The notes beneath the pieces are model-generated. The model was not told the origin of the DNA and ran no database searches. It worked only from the letters and a program-made list of their open reading frames with translations. 16,692 bases of DNA from Desulfobacteraceae bacterium (GTDB lineage Bacteria > Desulfobacterota > DSM-4660 > Desulfatiglandales > Desulfatiglandaceae), in assembly GCA_011048855.1 (NCBI GenBank), contig DSCZ01000309.1:1-16692 (forward strand). Reading direction: 5' to 3'. This document shows, piece by piece, positions 1 through 7,311 of this stretch (within the stretch, counting starts at the first letter, position 1; each line of letters begins with the position of its first letter). The translations under genes were made by a program, and so were the position numbers.

Positions 1-1769
1 AAAGAACCGCTGACTGCGGGAAGATTCGAATCGCCGATGAAGGTTCTGAAGTGGTGCTGATGGGCTGGGTCAACAGCCGCAGAGACCTGGGCGGCCTTAT
101 ATTTGTCAACCTGAGGGACAGAACAGGAATCGCGCAGGTGGTTTTCGATCCGGGTGAAAACCCGGACTGCCATGAAAGGGCCAGGGTGCTCAGGAACGAG
201 TGGGTTATGGCCGTTCGCGGGATCGTGACCCGCAGGGAAGAGGGCATGGCGAATCCCAATATGCCCACAGGGGACGTGGAAGTGCGTGCCGCGGAAATAA
301 GGATTTTAAACGAAACCGAGACGCCGCCGTTCCAGGTGGATGGCGCCGTCGACGCTTCGGAGGCGCTCCGGCTGAAACACCGTTATCTTGAACTGCGCAG
401 GCCGGCGATGTTCCGTTCTCTTCAAATGAGACATCGGGCCGCATCCTCCATACGGGGGTTCCTGGATTCCCGGGGATTTATAGAGGTGGAAACACCGATG
501 TTGACCAAAAGCACTCCCGAGGGGGCAAGGGATTACCTGGTGCCCAGCAGGGTGAACCCGGGCCTGTTTTATGCGCTCCCCCAGTCGCCTCAGCTGTTCA
601 AGCAATTGTTGATGATTTCGGGGGTCGACCGCTATTACCAGATCGTCCGATGTTTCCGCGATGAGGACCTGCGTGCCGACAGGCAGCCGGAATTCACCCA
701 GGTGGACCTGGAGATGGCTTTTGTCGATGAGGAAGACGTGATCGGGGTCGTGGAAGCGATGATGACCCGGCTGTTTCGGGACGTGCTGGAAAAGGAAATT
801 CCGGTGCCTTTTCCCCGTTTGACTTACGCGGAGGCGATCGAGAGCTACGGCACCGACAGGCCCGACACGCGGTTCGAGATGAAAATATCGGATATCACTG
901 TAGAGGCCGAAAAGAGCGACTTCCGGGTTTTTTCCGAACTGGCCGCGTCAGGCGGTGCGATCAAAGCTGTATGCGTCGACGGCGGTGCCGATCGGCTTAC
1001 CCGCAAAAAGCTGGACCAGCTCGCTTCCAGCGCCAAGGAAAACGGCGCCGGAGGACTTGCATGGGCCAAGATAAAGGCTGAGGGAGCCTGGCAGTCATCA
1101 CTTGACAAATTTTTCCCGGTTTCACTTAAGCAGGAAATAAACTTAAAGCTGGGGGCAAAACCAGGAGACGCGGTCCTGATGGTTGCCGGATCCACCCCTG
1201 TAGCACTCAATGTACTCGGGGACATCAGGCTTTCAGTTGCAACCGAGCTGCAAATGATACCGGCGGGAGTTTTTGCGTTGACCTGGGTTACGCATTTTCC
1301 GTTGCTGGAATACAGCGAGGAGGAAAAGCGGCTGACCTCGGTGCATCACCCTTTCACTGCACCACTCGACCAGGATATGGATCTGCTTTCTTCGAATCCC
1401 GGTGACGTTCGGGCCAGGGCCTATGATATCGTGATGAACGGGGCCGAGATTGGAGGAGGAAGCATCCGGATCCATACCCAGGCCGTGCAGAGAAAAGTCT
1501 TTGAGACCCTGGGCATATCGGCCGCGGAGGCAGATGCCAAATTCGGTTTTTTGTTGAACGCGCTGAAATATGGAGCCCCGCCGCACGGCGGGATTGCGCT
1601 TGGTTTCGATCGTTTGGTAGCGATGCTTGCCGGGGTTCCGTCGATTCGAGAGGTCATCGCTTTTCCCAAAACCACCAGCGCTTCATGCCTGCTTACGGGG
1701 GCGCCTTCGCAGGTTGATCCCGACCAGTTGGCGGAGCTGGGTCTGAGGCTGAACCCCGGCCCGGGTTGA
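1..1769 (+). CDS. aspS: Aspartyl-tRNA synthetase, 5'-truncated by the window edge
   Basis: Class II aminoacyl-tRNA synthetase that charges tRNA-Asp in the cytoplasm. The reading frame is open to the window edge (first full codon at base 3). The opening residues RTADCGKIR match the usual AspRS N-terminus, so only a few residues are missing; the GTG at base 51 is internal. The order is an N-terminal OB-fold anticodon-binding domain with GWVNSRRDLGGL, class II motif 2 with FRDEDLRADRQPEF (from about base 654), a bacterial GAD insertion (about bases 900-1230), and motif 3 with GIALGFDRL (about base 1590). The visible length of about 588 residues fits bacterial AspRS (about 590). It ends 10 bases before the convergent potA-like gene, with no obvious terminator between them. 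Identity is very secure. Whether the enzyme is discriminating or also makes Asp-tRNA-Asn cannot be settled here. Confidence 0.97.
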   Translation, partial: RTADCGKIRIADEGSEVVLMGWVNSRRDLGGLIFVNLRDRTGIAQVVFDPGENPDCHERARVLRNEWVMAVRGIVTRREEGMANPNMPTGDVEVRAAEIRILNETETPPFQVDGAVDASEALRLKHRYLELRRPAMFRSLQMRHRAASSIRGFLDSRGFIEVETPMLTKSTPEGARDYLVPSRVNPGLFYALPQSPQLFKQLLMISGVDRYYQIVRCFRDEDLRADRQPEFTQVDLEMAFVDEEDVIGVVEAMMTRLFRDVLEKEIPVPFPRLTYAEAIESYGTDRPDTRFEMKISDITVEAEKSDFRVFSELAASGGAIKAVCVDGGADRLTRKKLDQLASSAKENGAGGLAWAKIKAEGAWQSSLDKFFPVSLKQEINLKLGAKPGDAVLMVAGSTPVALNVLGDIRLSVATELQMIPAGVFALTWVTHFPLLEYSEEEKRLTSVHHPFTAPLDQDMDLLSSNPGDVRARAYDIVMNGAEIGGGSIRIHTQAVQRKVFETLGISAAEADAKFGFLLNALKYGAPPHGGIALGFDRLVAMLAGVPSIREVIAFPKTTSASCLLTGAPSQVDPDQLAELGLRLNPGPG

Positions 1770-1779
1770 TATAAGTGCG

Positions 1780-2880
1780 TTATGAGCGTTCCAGCAGACT
1801 GCAGTCCGAGGGCGGCACCTGGATAACGACCTTTTCCCCCCGTCTGAAGGGGTTCATGGTCGCGATTTTTATCACATGAATCATGGTGCCGTTTTCCAGT
1901 TCCACGAAATAGCTGACTTCACCCCCCATGTAGCTTCTGTCTTTTATCGTTCCGTCGAAAAGGTTGCTGTCCGGTGAAAATCCCTTGTCACCTTGTTTGA
2001 AGATATTGATCCTCTGCGCCCTGATGACGAGTTCTACCGGCAGACCATCGGAACGACCCAGCGGATCGAATGCCCGTACTTCGTTGCCGTCGTCGGTTTT
2101 GACTACAACAGTGTCTCCTTCTCGATTTTTGACCACGGCATCGAAAAAATTGGAATGACCCAGAAAATCAGCCACAAAATGGTTGACCGGGAAATTGTAT
2201 ACTTCTTCCGGACTGCCCTGCTGTTGCACGATCCCCTGCTTCATGACGACTATGGTATCGGACATGCTCAAGGCTTCCCTCTGATCGTGGGTGACGAAAA
2301 TCGTGGTAACCCCCAGCATCTGCTGCAGGTTGTCTATTTCCCGGCGCATGTCCTCCCTTAAATTTTCATCCAGAGCGGACAGAGGTTCGTCCATAAGCAG
2401 GACATCCGGCTCGATGACGATTGCACGCGCAAGCGCGATGCGCTGCTGCTGGCCACCCGAGAGCTGGGCCGGCATCCGGCTTTCGACCCCCGGCAGGCGC
2501 ACCATTTCGAGTGCCCGCGTGACCCTTGCTTTGATCTCGTCTTTTGGGACATTTCTGTATTTGAGCCCGAAAGCCACGTTGGCAAAAATATTCTTGTGAG
2601 GGAACAGGGAGTAGTTCTGAAAGATCATTCCAAGGTTACGCTTATGAATCGGCATATCGTTGATACGCCTGCCCTTGATGAATATATCACCTTCGGTCGG
2701 GACTTCGAGCCCCGCAATCATTCTGAGAATTGTGGTTTTTCCGCAGCCGGAGGGACCGAGAAGCGTCACGAGACTTCCTTCTTTGATATCCAGATCCGTT
2801 TTTTCGACTGCCAAAATTTTATCGAAACGTTTTTCAACGCCTCTCAGCTGAACCATTGGTGTAGAATCACCGTTATTCAC
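1780..2880 (-). CDS. potA: ABC transporter ATP-binding protein, PotA family
   Basis: Cytoplasmic ATPase of a polyamine-family (PotABCD-type) ABC importer; the symbol reflects family only. The 366-residue protein has Walker A GPSGCGKTT (residues 42-50), Q-loop Gln88 in FQNYSLFPH, signature LSGGQQQR (140-147), Walker B LLMDEP (161-166) followed by the D-loop SALD, and the switch His198 in THDQ. After about residue 235 comes a C-terminal TOBE-type regulatory domain, as usual for PotA (about 370 residues). The start is GTG at 2880: AAGGAG lies 11 bases upstream, whereas the in-frame ATG at 2856 has no good ribosome site. It is the last gene of the importer operon, separated from the binding-protein gene by 110 bases that hold a strong stem-loop. 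Confidence 0.93.
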   Translation of the reverse strand: MNNGDSTPMVQLRGVEKRFDKILAVEKTDLDIKEGSLVTLLGPSGCGKTTILRMIAGLEVPTEGDIFIKGRRINDMPIHKRNLGMIFQNYSLFPHKNIFANVAFGLKYRNVPKDEIKARVTRALEMVRLPGVESRMPAQLSGGQQQRIALARAIVIEPDVLLMDEPLSALDENLREDMRREIDNLQQMLGVTTIFVTHDQREALSMSDTIVVMKQGIVQQQGSPEEVYNFPVNHFVADFLGHSNFFDAVVKNREGDTVVVKTDDGNEVRAFDPLGRSDGLPVELVIRAQRINIFKQGDKGFSPDSNLFDGTIKDRSYMGGEVSYFVELENGTMIHVIKIATMNPFRRGEKVVIQVPPSDCSLLERS

Positions 2881-2939
2881 TGTGAAACCGGCTCCTTATA
2901 ATTGAATTTGCTTACATTTGAATCAAATTTTGCCGCGGA

Positions 2940-2975
2940 TTGCGGGCGGCGGAAATTCCCCGCCGCGCTCCGCAA
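2940..2975 (-). other. GC-rich stem-loop between the binding-protein and ATPase genes
   Basis: On the minus strand, just after the binding-protein stop, TTGCGG and GCGGCGG (separated by a 3-base bulge, AGC) pair with CCGCCGC and CCGCAA around a 7-base loop. This gives 13 base pairs, almost all GC. No T-run follows on the minus strand, so it is not a classical intrinsic terminator. By analogy with other importer operons, it may protect the 3' end of the binding-protein mRNA or reduce read-through to the ATPase gene. That role is inference; the pairing is read directly. Confidence 0.6.
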
Positions 2976-2990
2976 CCCACCGGGCCGGTA

Positions 2991-4151
2991 TCAGCGTCCC
3001 GCCCTGACCTTGTCCCATTTTTCGGCCCATTCGATCTGGCGGCTGTTCCAGTATGCCGGGTCGGAAAACAGGTAGCCATCCAGTTTGCCGGTAGGGTCGA
3101 ACGCCGGAAGTTTTTGAACCGATTCAGGCATCGGCACTTTCGTCGGATCGAGGCTCGGCGGATATTTCTGCCCCTCGGCCACCGCAATCGAACATGCCGG
3201 GGCCAGCATGAAGTCGAGCAGTTTGTGGGCGATTTCCAGTTCCGTCCCTTTCAGCACGAAGATGCATTCCTGCCACGAATAGCAGTTGTACGGAGAGAGA
3301 AAGCCTATAGGATGGCCTTCGGCCTGGAGCGCGGCCACGCGGCCGGACCAGGCCACGGTGGCGTAGATCTCTTCGTTTGCAAGCAGGCTCATAAGCTCGG
3401 CGCCCGACCCCCAGTATTTCTTTATCATCTTGCGTTGTTCCCTGAGAGCATCCCAGACCGCCTCGATGTCTTCTATTTTGTTTGGGTGCTGACCTGTATG
3501 AAGCGCGCCGTACCAGATGTTGGTGCGCCAGTCGGTCCAGCTCCCAAGCCTCCCGTCAAGTTCTTTATCCCAGAGAAGAGAGGCTCCAAGCTTTTCGGCC
3601 TTGTCCTTTGAGATATATTTCGTGTTGTAGGCGATTCCTGTCTGGCCGAAGTCGTAGGGCACGGCTGACAGGGTGCCCTTGGTTATTGCCTTGTAGGGCT
3701 CGATCATCGCTTTCATAACATTTTTGAGGTTCGGGATCTTGTCTTCGTCCAGAACCGTGTCGTAGCCCAGGTCCACGTATCTCGCGTAGTCGAAAACACC
3801 GCTCAGGTGGGCCAGGTTGAATTCCCCCCCCGGCGGAAAAGACGCTTTCACCCTGGTCAGGTAGGTGTCCATGTCTCCGAATTCACCGTCTATCACCCGG
3901 ATGCCCGTGGCTTCGGTAAATGGTTTGAAGGCATGCTCCCTGAACGCATCGGATACGACTCCGCCCCATCCGTCGAAGCGGATCGATTTGGCGGCGAAGG
4001 CCGGGCGCATCAACGATCCGAACGGACCTCCAACGAGACCTGCGGCGGCCCCGGCGAGCGAGAGGTATTTAATGAAGTCGCGGCGGTTCACCTTGCCGTC
4101 CAAATATTTGCCGTACTCATCATCCAGCCGGTTTTGCGAGATTTTTTTCAT
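2991..4151 (-). CDS. potD: Tat-exported periplasmic substrate-binding protein, PotD family
   Basis: Periplasmic solute-binding protein of the ABC importer (spermidine/putrescine-binding family); the symbol is by family only. The 386-residue protein begins with a twin-arginine signal: NRRDFIK (Arg23-Arg24), a short hydrophobic stretch rich in Ala, Gly and Leu, and a likely cleavage near AFA-A (about residue 53). It therefore appears to be exported folded by the Tat system. Family features include VPYDFGQTGIAYN (164-176), Trp268 in ATVAWSG, Trp293 in YSWQE and the C-terminus KVRAGR, resembling E. coli PotD. From a remembered alignment, the PotD acidic pair Asp168/Glu171 is not conserved (local sequence TDWRTNI), so polyamine specificity is doubtful. 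The start is well supported by AGGAG 7 bases upstream. It sits 61 bases after the potC-like gene. Confidence 0.9.
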   Translation of the reverse strand: MKKISQNRLDDEYGKYLDGKVNRRDFIKYLSLAGAAAGLVGGPFGSLMRPAFAAKSIRFDGWGGVVSDAFREHAFKPFTEATGIRVIDGEFGDMDTYLTRVKASFPPGGEFNLAHLSGVFDYARYVDLGYDTVLDEDKIPNLKNVMKAMIEPYKAITKGTLSAVPYDFGQTGIAYNTKYISKDKAEKLGASLLWDKELDGRLGSWTDWRTNIWYGALHTGQHPNKIEDIEAVWDALREQRKMIKKYWGSGAELMSLLANEEIYATVAWSGRVAALQAEGHPIGFLSPYNCYSWQECIFVLKGTELEIAHKLLDFMLAPACSIAVAEGQKYPPSLDPTKVPMPESVQKLPAFDPTGKLDGYLFSDPAYWNSRQIEWAEKWDKVRAGR

Positions 4152-4212
4152 CAGTTTTCTCCTTTCGTCATGGTTAATGAGGGTTGGTTGACGATGCCGG
4201 CCGTTCCGGCGG

Positions 4213-5001
4213 CTAAGACCTGGAAAGCTTCCGTATCATAAACGCGGCAAGCAGCGGCGTGGCGATCGTCATGATGATCATTACGGTTCCGAGGGCATTT
4301 ATCTCCGGGCTGACCGAGGTTCTCAGCATGCCGAAAATTTTGACCGGAACTGTTTGATTTTGAGCCGTAGCCCAGAACAGCGTCGCGGTGATATCGTCGA
4401 AGGAAATCGTGAACGAAAACAGCATTCCCGCCAGGATCGCCGGCATGAGAAGCGGCAGGGTGACTTCCTTGAACGTGTGAAACGGGCCGGCGCCGAGGGT
4501 TTGTGCAGCTTCTTCGTATTCTTTTTTGATGCCGACGAGCCTCGCCTGAACGATCAGCAGCACGTATGGCAATGTCAGGACTACATGCCCGATCAACAGC
4601 AGCATGAAGCTTTTCGGTTGCTGGAGCCAGCGGATGAACAGCAGAAGCGCAACTCCGAGGATCACCTCGGGGATCATGATCGGGGAAAGGAGCAGGGTGT
4701 TCAGGGTGTTTTTGCCGGGGAACTCGTAGCGAACGAATGCCATTGCGGCCAGGATTCCTATGGAGGTTGAAATGAGCGCGGTAAGCGACCCCAGGATCAG
4801 AGAGTTTTTAAACGCATAAAGAATGGATTCGTTTTGAGCCAGCTTGACGAACCATCTCAGGCTGAAGCCTTTCATCGGGAAGCATCCGAACTGTTCCGGG
4901 TTGAAGGACAGAACGATCACCACGGCTATCGGCGCGAACATGAACACATAAATAAGGATCGTGTAGGCTCGAATCAGCGACCAACCGGTTATTTTCGGCA
5001 T
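4213..5001 (-). CDS. potC: ABC transporter permease, PotC family
   Basis: Inner-membrane permease subunit of the polyamine-family importer, 262 residues (PotC is about 264). It has several hydrophobic segments, starting around residues 11-32, 66-90, 100-125 and 132-152, with a final one around 236-255. The EAA loop that docks onto the ATPase spans about residues 163-183 (EEAAQTLGAGPFHTF then KEVTLPLLMP). The segment SFTISFDDI and the later VSPEINALGT closely resemble E. coli PotC. The ATG start at 5001 has GAGGG about 7 bases upstream, formed by the stop region of the potB-like gene only 10 bases away, which suggests coupled translation. Substrate cannot be read from the permease. Confidence 0.93.
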   Translation of the reverse strand: MPKITGWSLIRAYTILIYVFMFAPIAVVIVLSFNPEQFGCFPMKGFSLRWFVKLAQNESILYAFKNSLILGSLTALISTSIGILAAMAFVRYEFPGKNTLNTLLLSPIMIPEVILGVALLLFIRWLQQPKSFMLLLIGHVVLTLPYVLLIVQARLVGIKKEYEEAAQTLGAGPFHTFKEVTLPLLMPAILAGMLFSFTISFDDITATLFWATAQNQTVPVKIFGMLRTSVSPEINALGTVMIIMTIATPLLAAFMIRKLSRS

Positions 5002-5011
5002 TGTCGATCCC

Positions 5012-5872
5012 TCACTGCAGGCTCTTGAATATCTGGTTTATGCCCAGATACCGGTTATACGTCCATACGATCATCACCAGAAGGCTCAAGAGAATTACGC
5101 TGATCGCCGACCCGAAGGGCCAGTCCAGCGTGCCTATGACGCGGTTGAAAATCAAATTGGCGATCATTTCGTTGCCCGGGCCTCCCAGAATCATCGGGGG
5201 GAGATACGTCCCGGCCGTCAAAACAAAAACGAGCAGAGATCCGGCGCTGACTCCCGGAAGGCTCAGGGGCAGGGTCACCTCTTTAAATGCCTGCCATTCG
5301 GTGCATCCCATGCTCCTGGCAGCTTCGACAAGGCTCTTGTCGATGCCTTCGAGGCTGACATAAATATTCAGGATCATGAACGGCAGGAGGTACTGGATAA
5401 GACCCATTAAAACTGAACCTTCGTTGTAAAGCATTCCCACAGGCTTTGAGAGTAAGCCCGCCTGGAGCAGAATATAGTTTATCAGGCCGGTATCCCCCAG
5501 GATGTTGATCCAGCTCATGGTTCTGATAATGAAGCTTATCCAGAACGGAAGCATGATAAGGAGCAGGAGCAGGGATTTAAACCTGGTCCGGCTGCGATAG
5601 AAAAAGTAAGCGGGGATATAACCCATGACCAGGCAGAGAAAAACGGTTTCCAGCGAAACCCTGATCGTCCGGATCAATATCGAAGGATAGAAAAAATCCT
5701 CAAAAAATTTCGCATAATTACCGAATTGAAAAGCCGGGATGTCGGCGCCTGTCGGTGCTCTCAACCAGAAACTGTAAACTACGATGAAACACACCGGAAT
5801 GACCAGCAGGAAAAAGACCGTACTGAGTGCCGGTCCGAGCAATGCCCAAGGCTTCCATGCTTGATTCTTCAT
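5012..5872 (-). CDS. potB: ABC transporter permease, PotB family
   Basis: Inner-membrane permease, first gene of the importer operon, partner of the potC-like subunit. From the preferred ATG at 5872 it has 286 residues, the usual PotB size: a short charged N-terminus (MKNQAWKPW), about six membrane segments, and an EAA loop at about residues 183-203 (EAARSMGCTEWQAF then KEVTLPLSLP). The open frame runs 46 codons further upstream to 6010, but that stretch is polar, lacks family resemblance and would overlap the upstream region of the divergent racemase gene. The ribosome site before 5872 is weak (TAAGAA), so the start is the least certain part. Family assignment is firm; substrate is open. Confidence 0.9.
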   Translation of the reverse strand: MKNQAWKPWALLGPALSTVFFLLVIPVCFIVVYSFWLRAPTGADIPAFQFGNYAKFFEDFFYPSILIRTIRVSLETVFLCLVMGYIPAYFFYRSRTRFKSLLLLLIMLPFWISFIIRTMSWINILGDTGLINYILLQAGLLSKPVGMLYNEGSVLMGLIQYLLPFMILNIYVSLEGIDKSLVEAARSMGCTEWQAFKEVTLPLSLPGVSAGSLLVFVLTAGTYLPPMILGGPGNEMIANLIFNRVIGTLDWPFGSAISVILLSLLVMIVWTYNRYLGINQIFKSLQ

Positions 5873-5908
5873 CCGAGTTCTTATAAGGAATTGTTGGGAA
5901 AAGTTTCG

Positions 5909-5937
5909 TTTACTGTGAATACAAGAGCTGACATAAT
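5909..5937 (+). promoter_or_regulatory. Candidate sigma70 promoter for the racemase gene
   Basis: TTTACT (5909-5914) and CATAAT (5932-5937) are separated by 17 bases and match the -35 and -10 consensus at 4 and 5 of 6 positions. Transcription would start near 5944, leaving a leader of about 95 bases before the racemase ATG at 6039. The site lies in the 166-base divergent gap. I found no equally good promoter for the potB-like gene on the other strand. Confidence 0.4.
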
Positions 5938-5967
5938 CTGAGAGGCTATTAAAACCAGCGTGAAGAG

Positions 5968-5984
5968 TCAAGGGAAAATCTTGA
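5968..5984. promoter_or_regulatory. Small dyad, possible operator
   Basis: TCAAG, a 7-base spacer and CTTGA form a perfect 5-base dyad of 17 bases in the divergent gap between the importer and the racemase. It lies downstream of the candidate racemase promoter, where a repressor could act. Short dyads are common by chance, so the operator role is only a suggestion. Confidence 0.25.
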
Positions 5985-6038
5985 TTTGACCGGGTAAGTT
6001 CGACAACCATGTCTTTTCATGCAGAACGGAGGTGCTCG

Positions 6039-7079
6039 ATGTCTTTATTTAATACCGAAAAATTCCTGGAACTTCCGAACCAGATCGTAACCCTCGACTA
6101 CCATGTGGGCGGTGAACCGATACGCCTGGTGGTCGACGGGCTCCCGGAAATCCCCGGGGAAACGATCAACGATAAGCGGCTTTATATCCGCGGGCATCTT
6201 GATCATGTAAGACTGCTGCTGACGCGGGAGCCCCGAGGACACCGTGACATGTTCGCCGGAATTATCACGCGGCCGGTCAACCAGGGAAGCGGATTCGGGA
6301 TCGTTTTCATGGATGCACGCCGGTATCCGTATATGTGCGGCCACGGGGTGATCGGGGCGGTGACGGCTTTCGTCGAAACCGGGAGTGTCGAGATGCAGGG
6401 CGCCGACATGGATGTCATCGTAGATTCTCCATCGGGGCAGGTGAAGGCATCGGTCAGGATTGCGGCGGACGACCCCCGGAGAGTCGAATCTGTGGCGATC
6501 CGGATGGAATCGGCTTTCGTGTTTCTGTCCGACTGCTTCCTGGAAGTGGACGGTCTTGGGGTATTGAAGGTGGATATCTGTTTTGCCGGCGGTTTTTTCG
6601 TGATGGTATCCGTAGAGGAAATAGGGATCAGCCTGGCGGCTGCCGATTCCGGGCGACTGGCGGAGATCGGGATGGCGGTGATAGAGGCTGCAAACAGAAG
6701 TTTTCAGGTCAGGCATCCCGTGCGCACCTATATCGACACGATAGACGTGGCGGAGTTTTATGACCTGAGCGGTTCGACGTCGGGCCGTGGCAAAAATTTC
6801 GTGGTACTCGGCGAGGGTCATGTGGACAGGTCTCCATGTGGTACAGGGACATCGGCAAAAATGGCTCTTCTGCATCGGAGGGGTCTACTGTCCGTCGGGG
6901 ATCGTTTTGTCAATGAAGGCCTTTTGGGAACGACATTCGAGGGGAGGATAGCAGCCGAATCATCGATTGGCGATTTGCCGGTCATCGTGCCTGAAATCCG
7001 GGGATCGGCCCATCCCACCGGATTGCACCGGTTCGTAACCGGGGCTGATGATCCGCTGCCGAAAGGGTTTTTGATATGA
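6039..7079 (+). CDS. Proline racemase / hydroxyproline epimerase family protein
   Basis: Cofactor-independent two-base racemase family enzyme, expected to invert the alpha carbon of proline or a hydroxyproline in the cytoplasm. The 346-residue length is typical (about 310-350). The first catalytic cysteine is Cys100 in MCGHGVIGA and the second is Cys267 in DRSPCGTGTSAK. With both cysteines present, racemase or epimerase chemistry is more likely than trans-3-hydroxyproline dehydratase, which replaces one of them by Thr or Ser. The start is ATG at 6039 because GGAGG lies 6 bases upstream; the in-frame ATG at 6009 has no such site. The gene is divergent from the importer operon, suggesting that the transporter may supply its substrate (inference). 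Proline versus 4-hydroxyproline cannot be decided from the motifs alone. Confidence 0.9.
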   Translation: MSLFNTEKFLELPNQIVTLDYHVGGEPIRLVVDGLPEIPGETINDKRLYIRGHLDHVRLLLTREPRGHRDMFAGIITRPVNQGSGFGIVFMDARRYPYMCGHGVIGAVTAFVETGSVEMQGADMDVIVDSPSGQVKASVRIAADDPRRVESVAIRMESAFVFLSDCFLEVDGLGVLKVDICFAGGFFVMVSVEEIGISLAAADSGRLAEIGMAVIEAANRSFQVRHPVRTYIDTIDVAEFYDLSGSTSGRGKNFVVLGEGHVDRSPCGTGTSAKMALLHRRGLLSVGDRFVNEGLLGTTFEGRIAAESSIGDLPVIVPEIRGSAHPTGLHRFVTGADDPLPKGFLI

Positions 7080-7164
7080 ATCTGTAATTCGGGAAGCGGT
7101 TTTTTCTTGACAATCCACCGTTCATCATTAATAAAAACCAGTTGAAAAATTTCTGGCGTTGTGG

Positions 7165-7191
7165 AAACGCGGCGAATGAAACGCTGCGTTT
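7165..7191 (+). terminator. Possible intrinsic terminator after the racemase gene
   Basis: AAACGCGGCG pairs with CGCTGCGTTT (10 pairs, one G-U) around the 7-base loop AATGAAA, 85 bases after the racemase stop. It is followed by a modest T-rich stretch (TTATGTTTG). The G-U pair becomes a C-A mismatch in the opposite strand, so the structure favours the plus-strand transcript. The T-tract is weaker than in textbook terminators. Confidence 0.4.
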
Positions 7192-7311
7192 TATGTTTGT
7201 ACACCTGCGGCTGGAACAAACCGGAACGTGTTGCCTGATGCATGCATGATTCGGTGCCGTCAATTTTGTAGTTTCTTAAAATTTTAAACGAGAAGAAAGG
7301 ATGTGGTTCCA

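Noticed and set aside
845..1225. Antisense open frame of 126 codons in aspS
   Set aside because: It is a shadow of the GAD-domain coding sequence with no protein features or ribosome site.
1752..1767. AACCC/GGGTT hairpin at the end of aspS as a terminator
   Set aside because: It has only five pairs, lies inside the coding region and has no T-run on either side.
5873..6010. N-terminal extension of the potB-like frame up to 6010
   Set aside because: The 46 extra residues are polar and unlike PotB N-termini, and they would fill the regulatory gap shared with the racemase gene.
6009..6038. Upstream ATG of the racemase frame
   Set aside because: It has no ribosome site, whereas ATG 6039 has GGAGG at ideal spacing.
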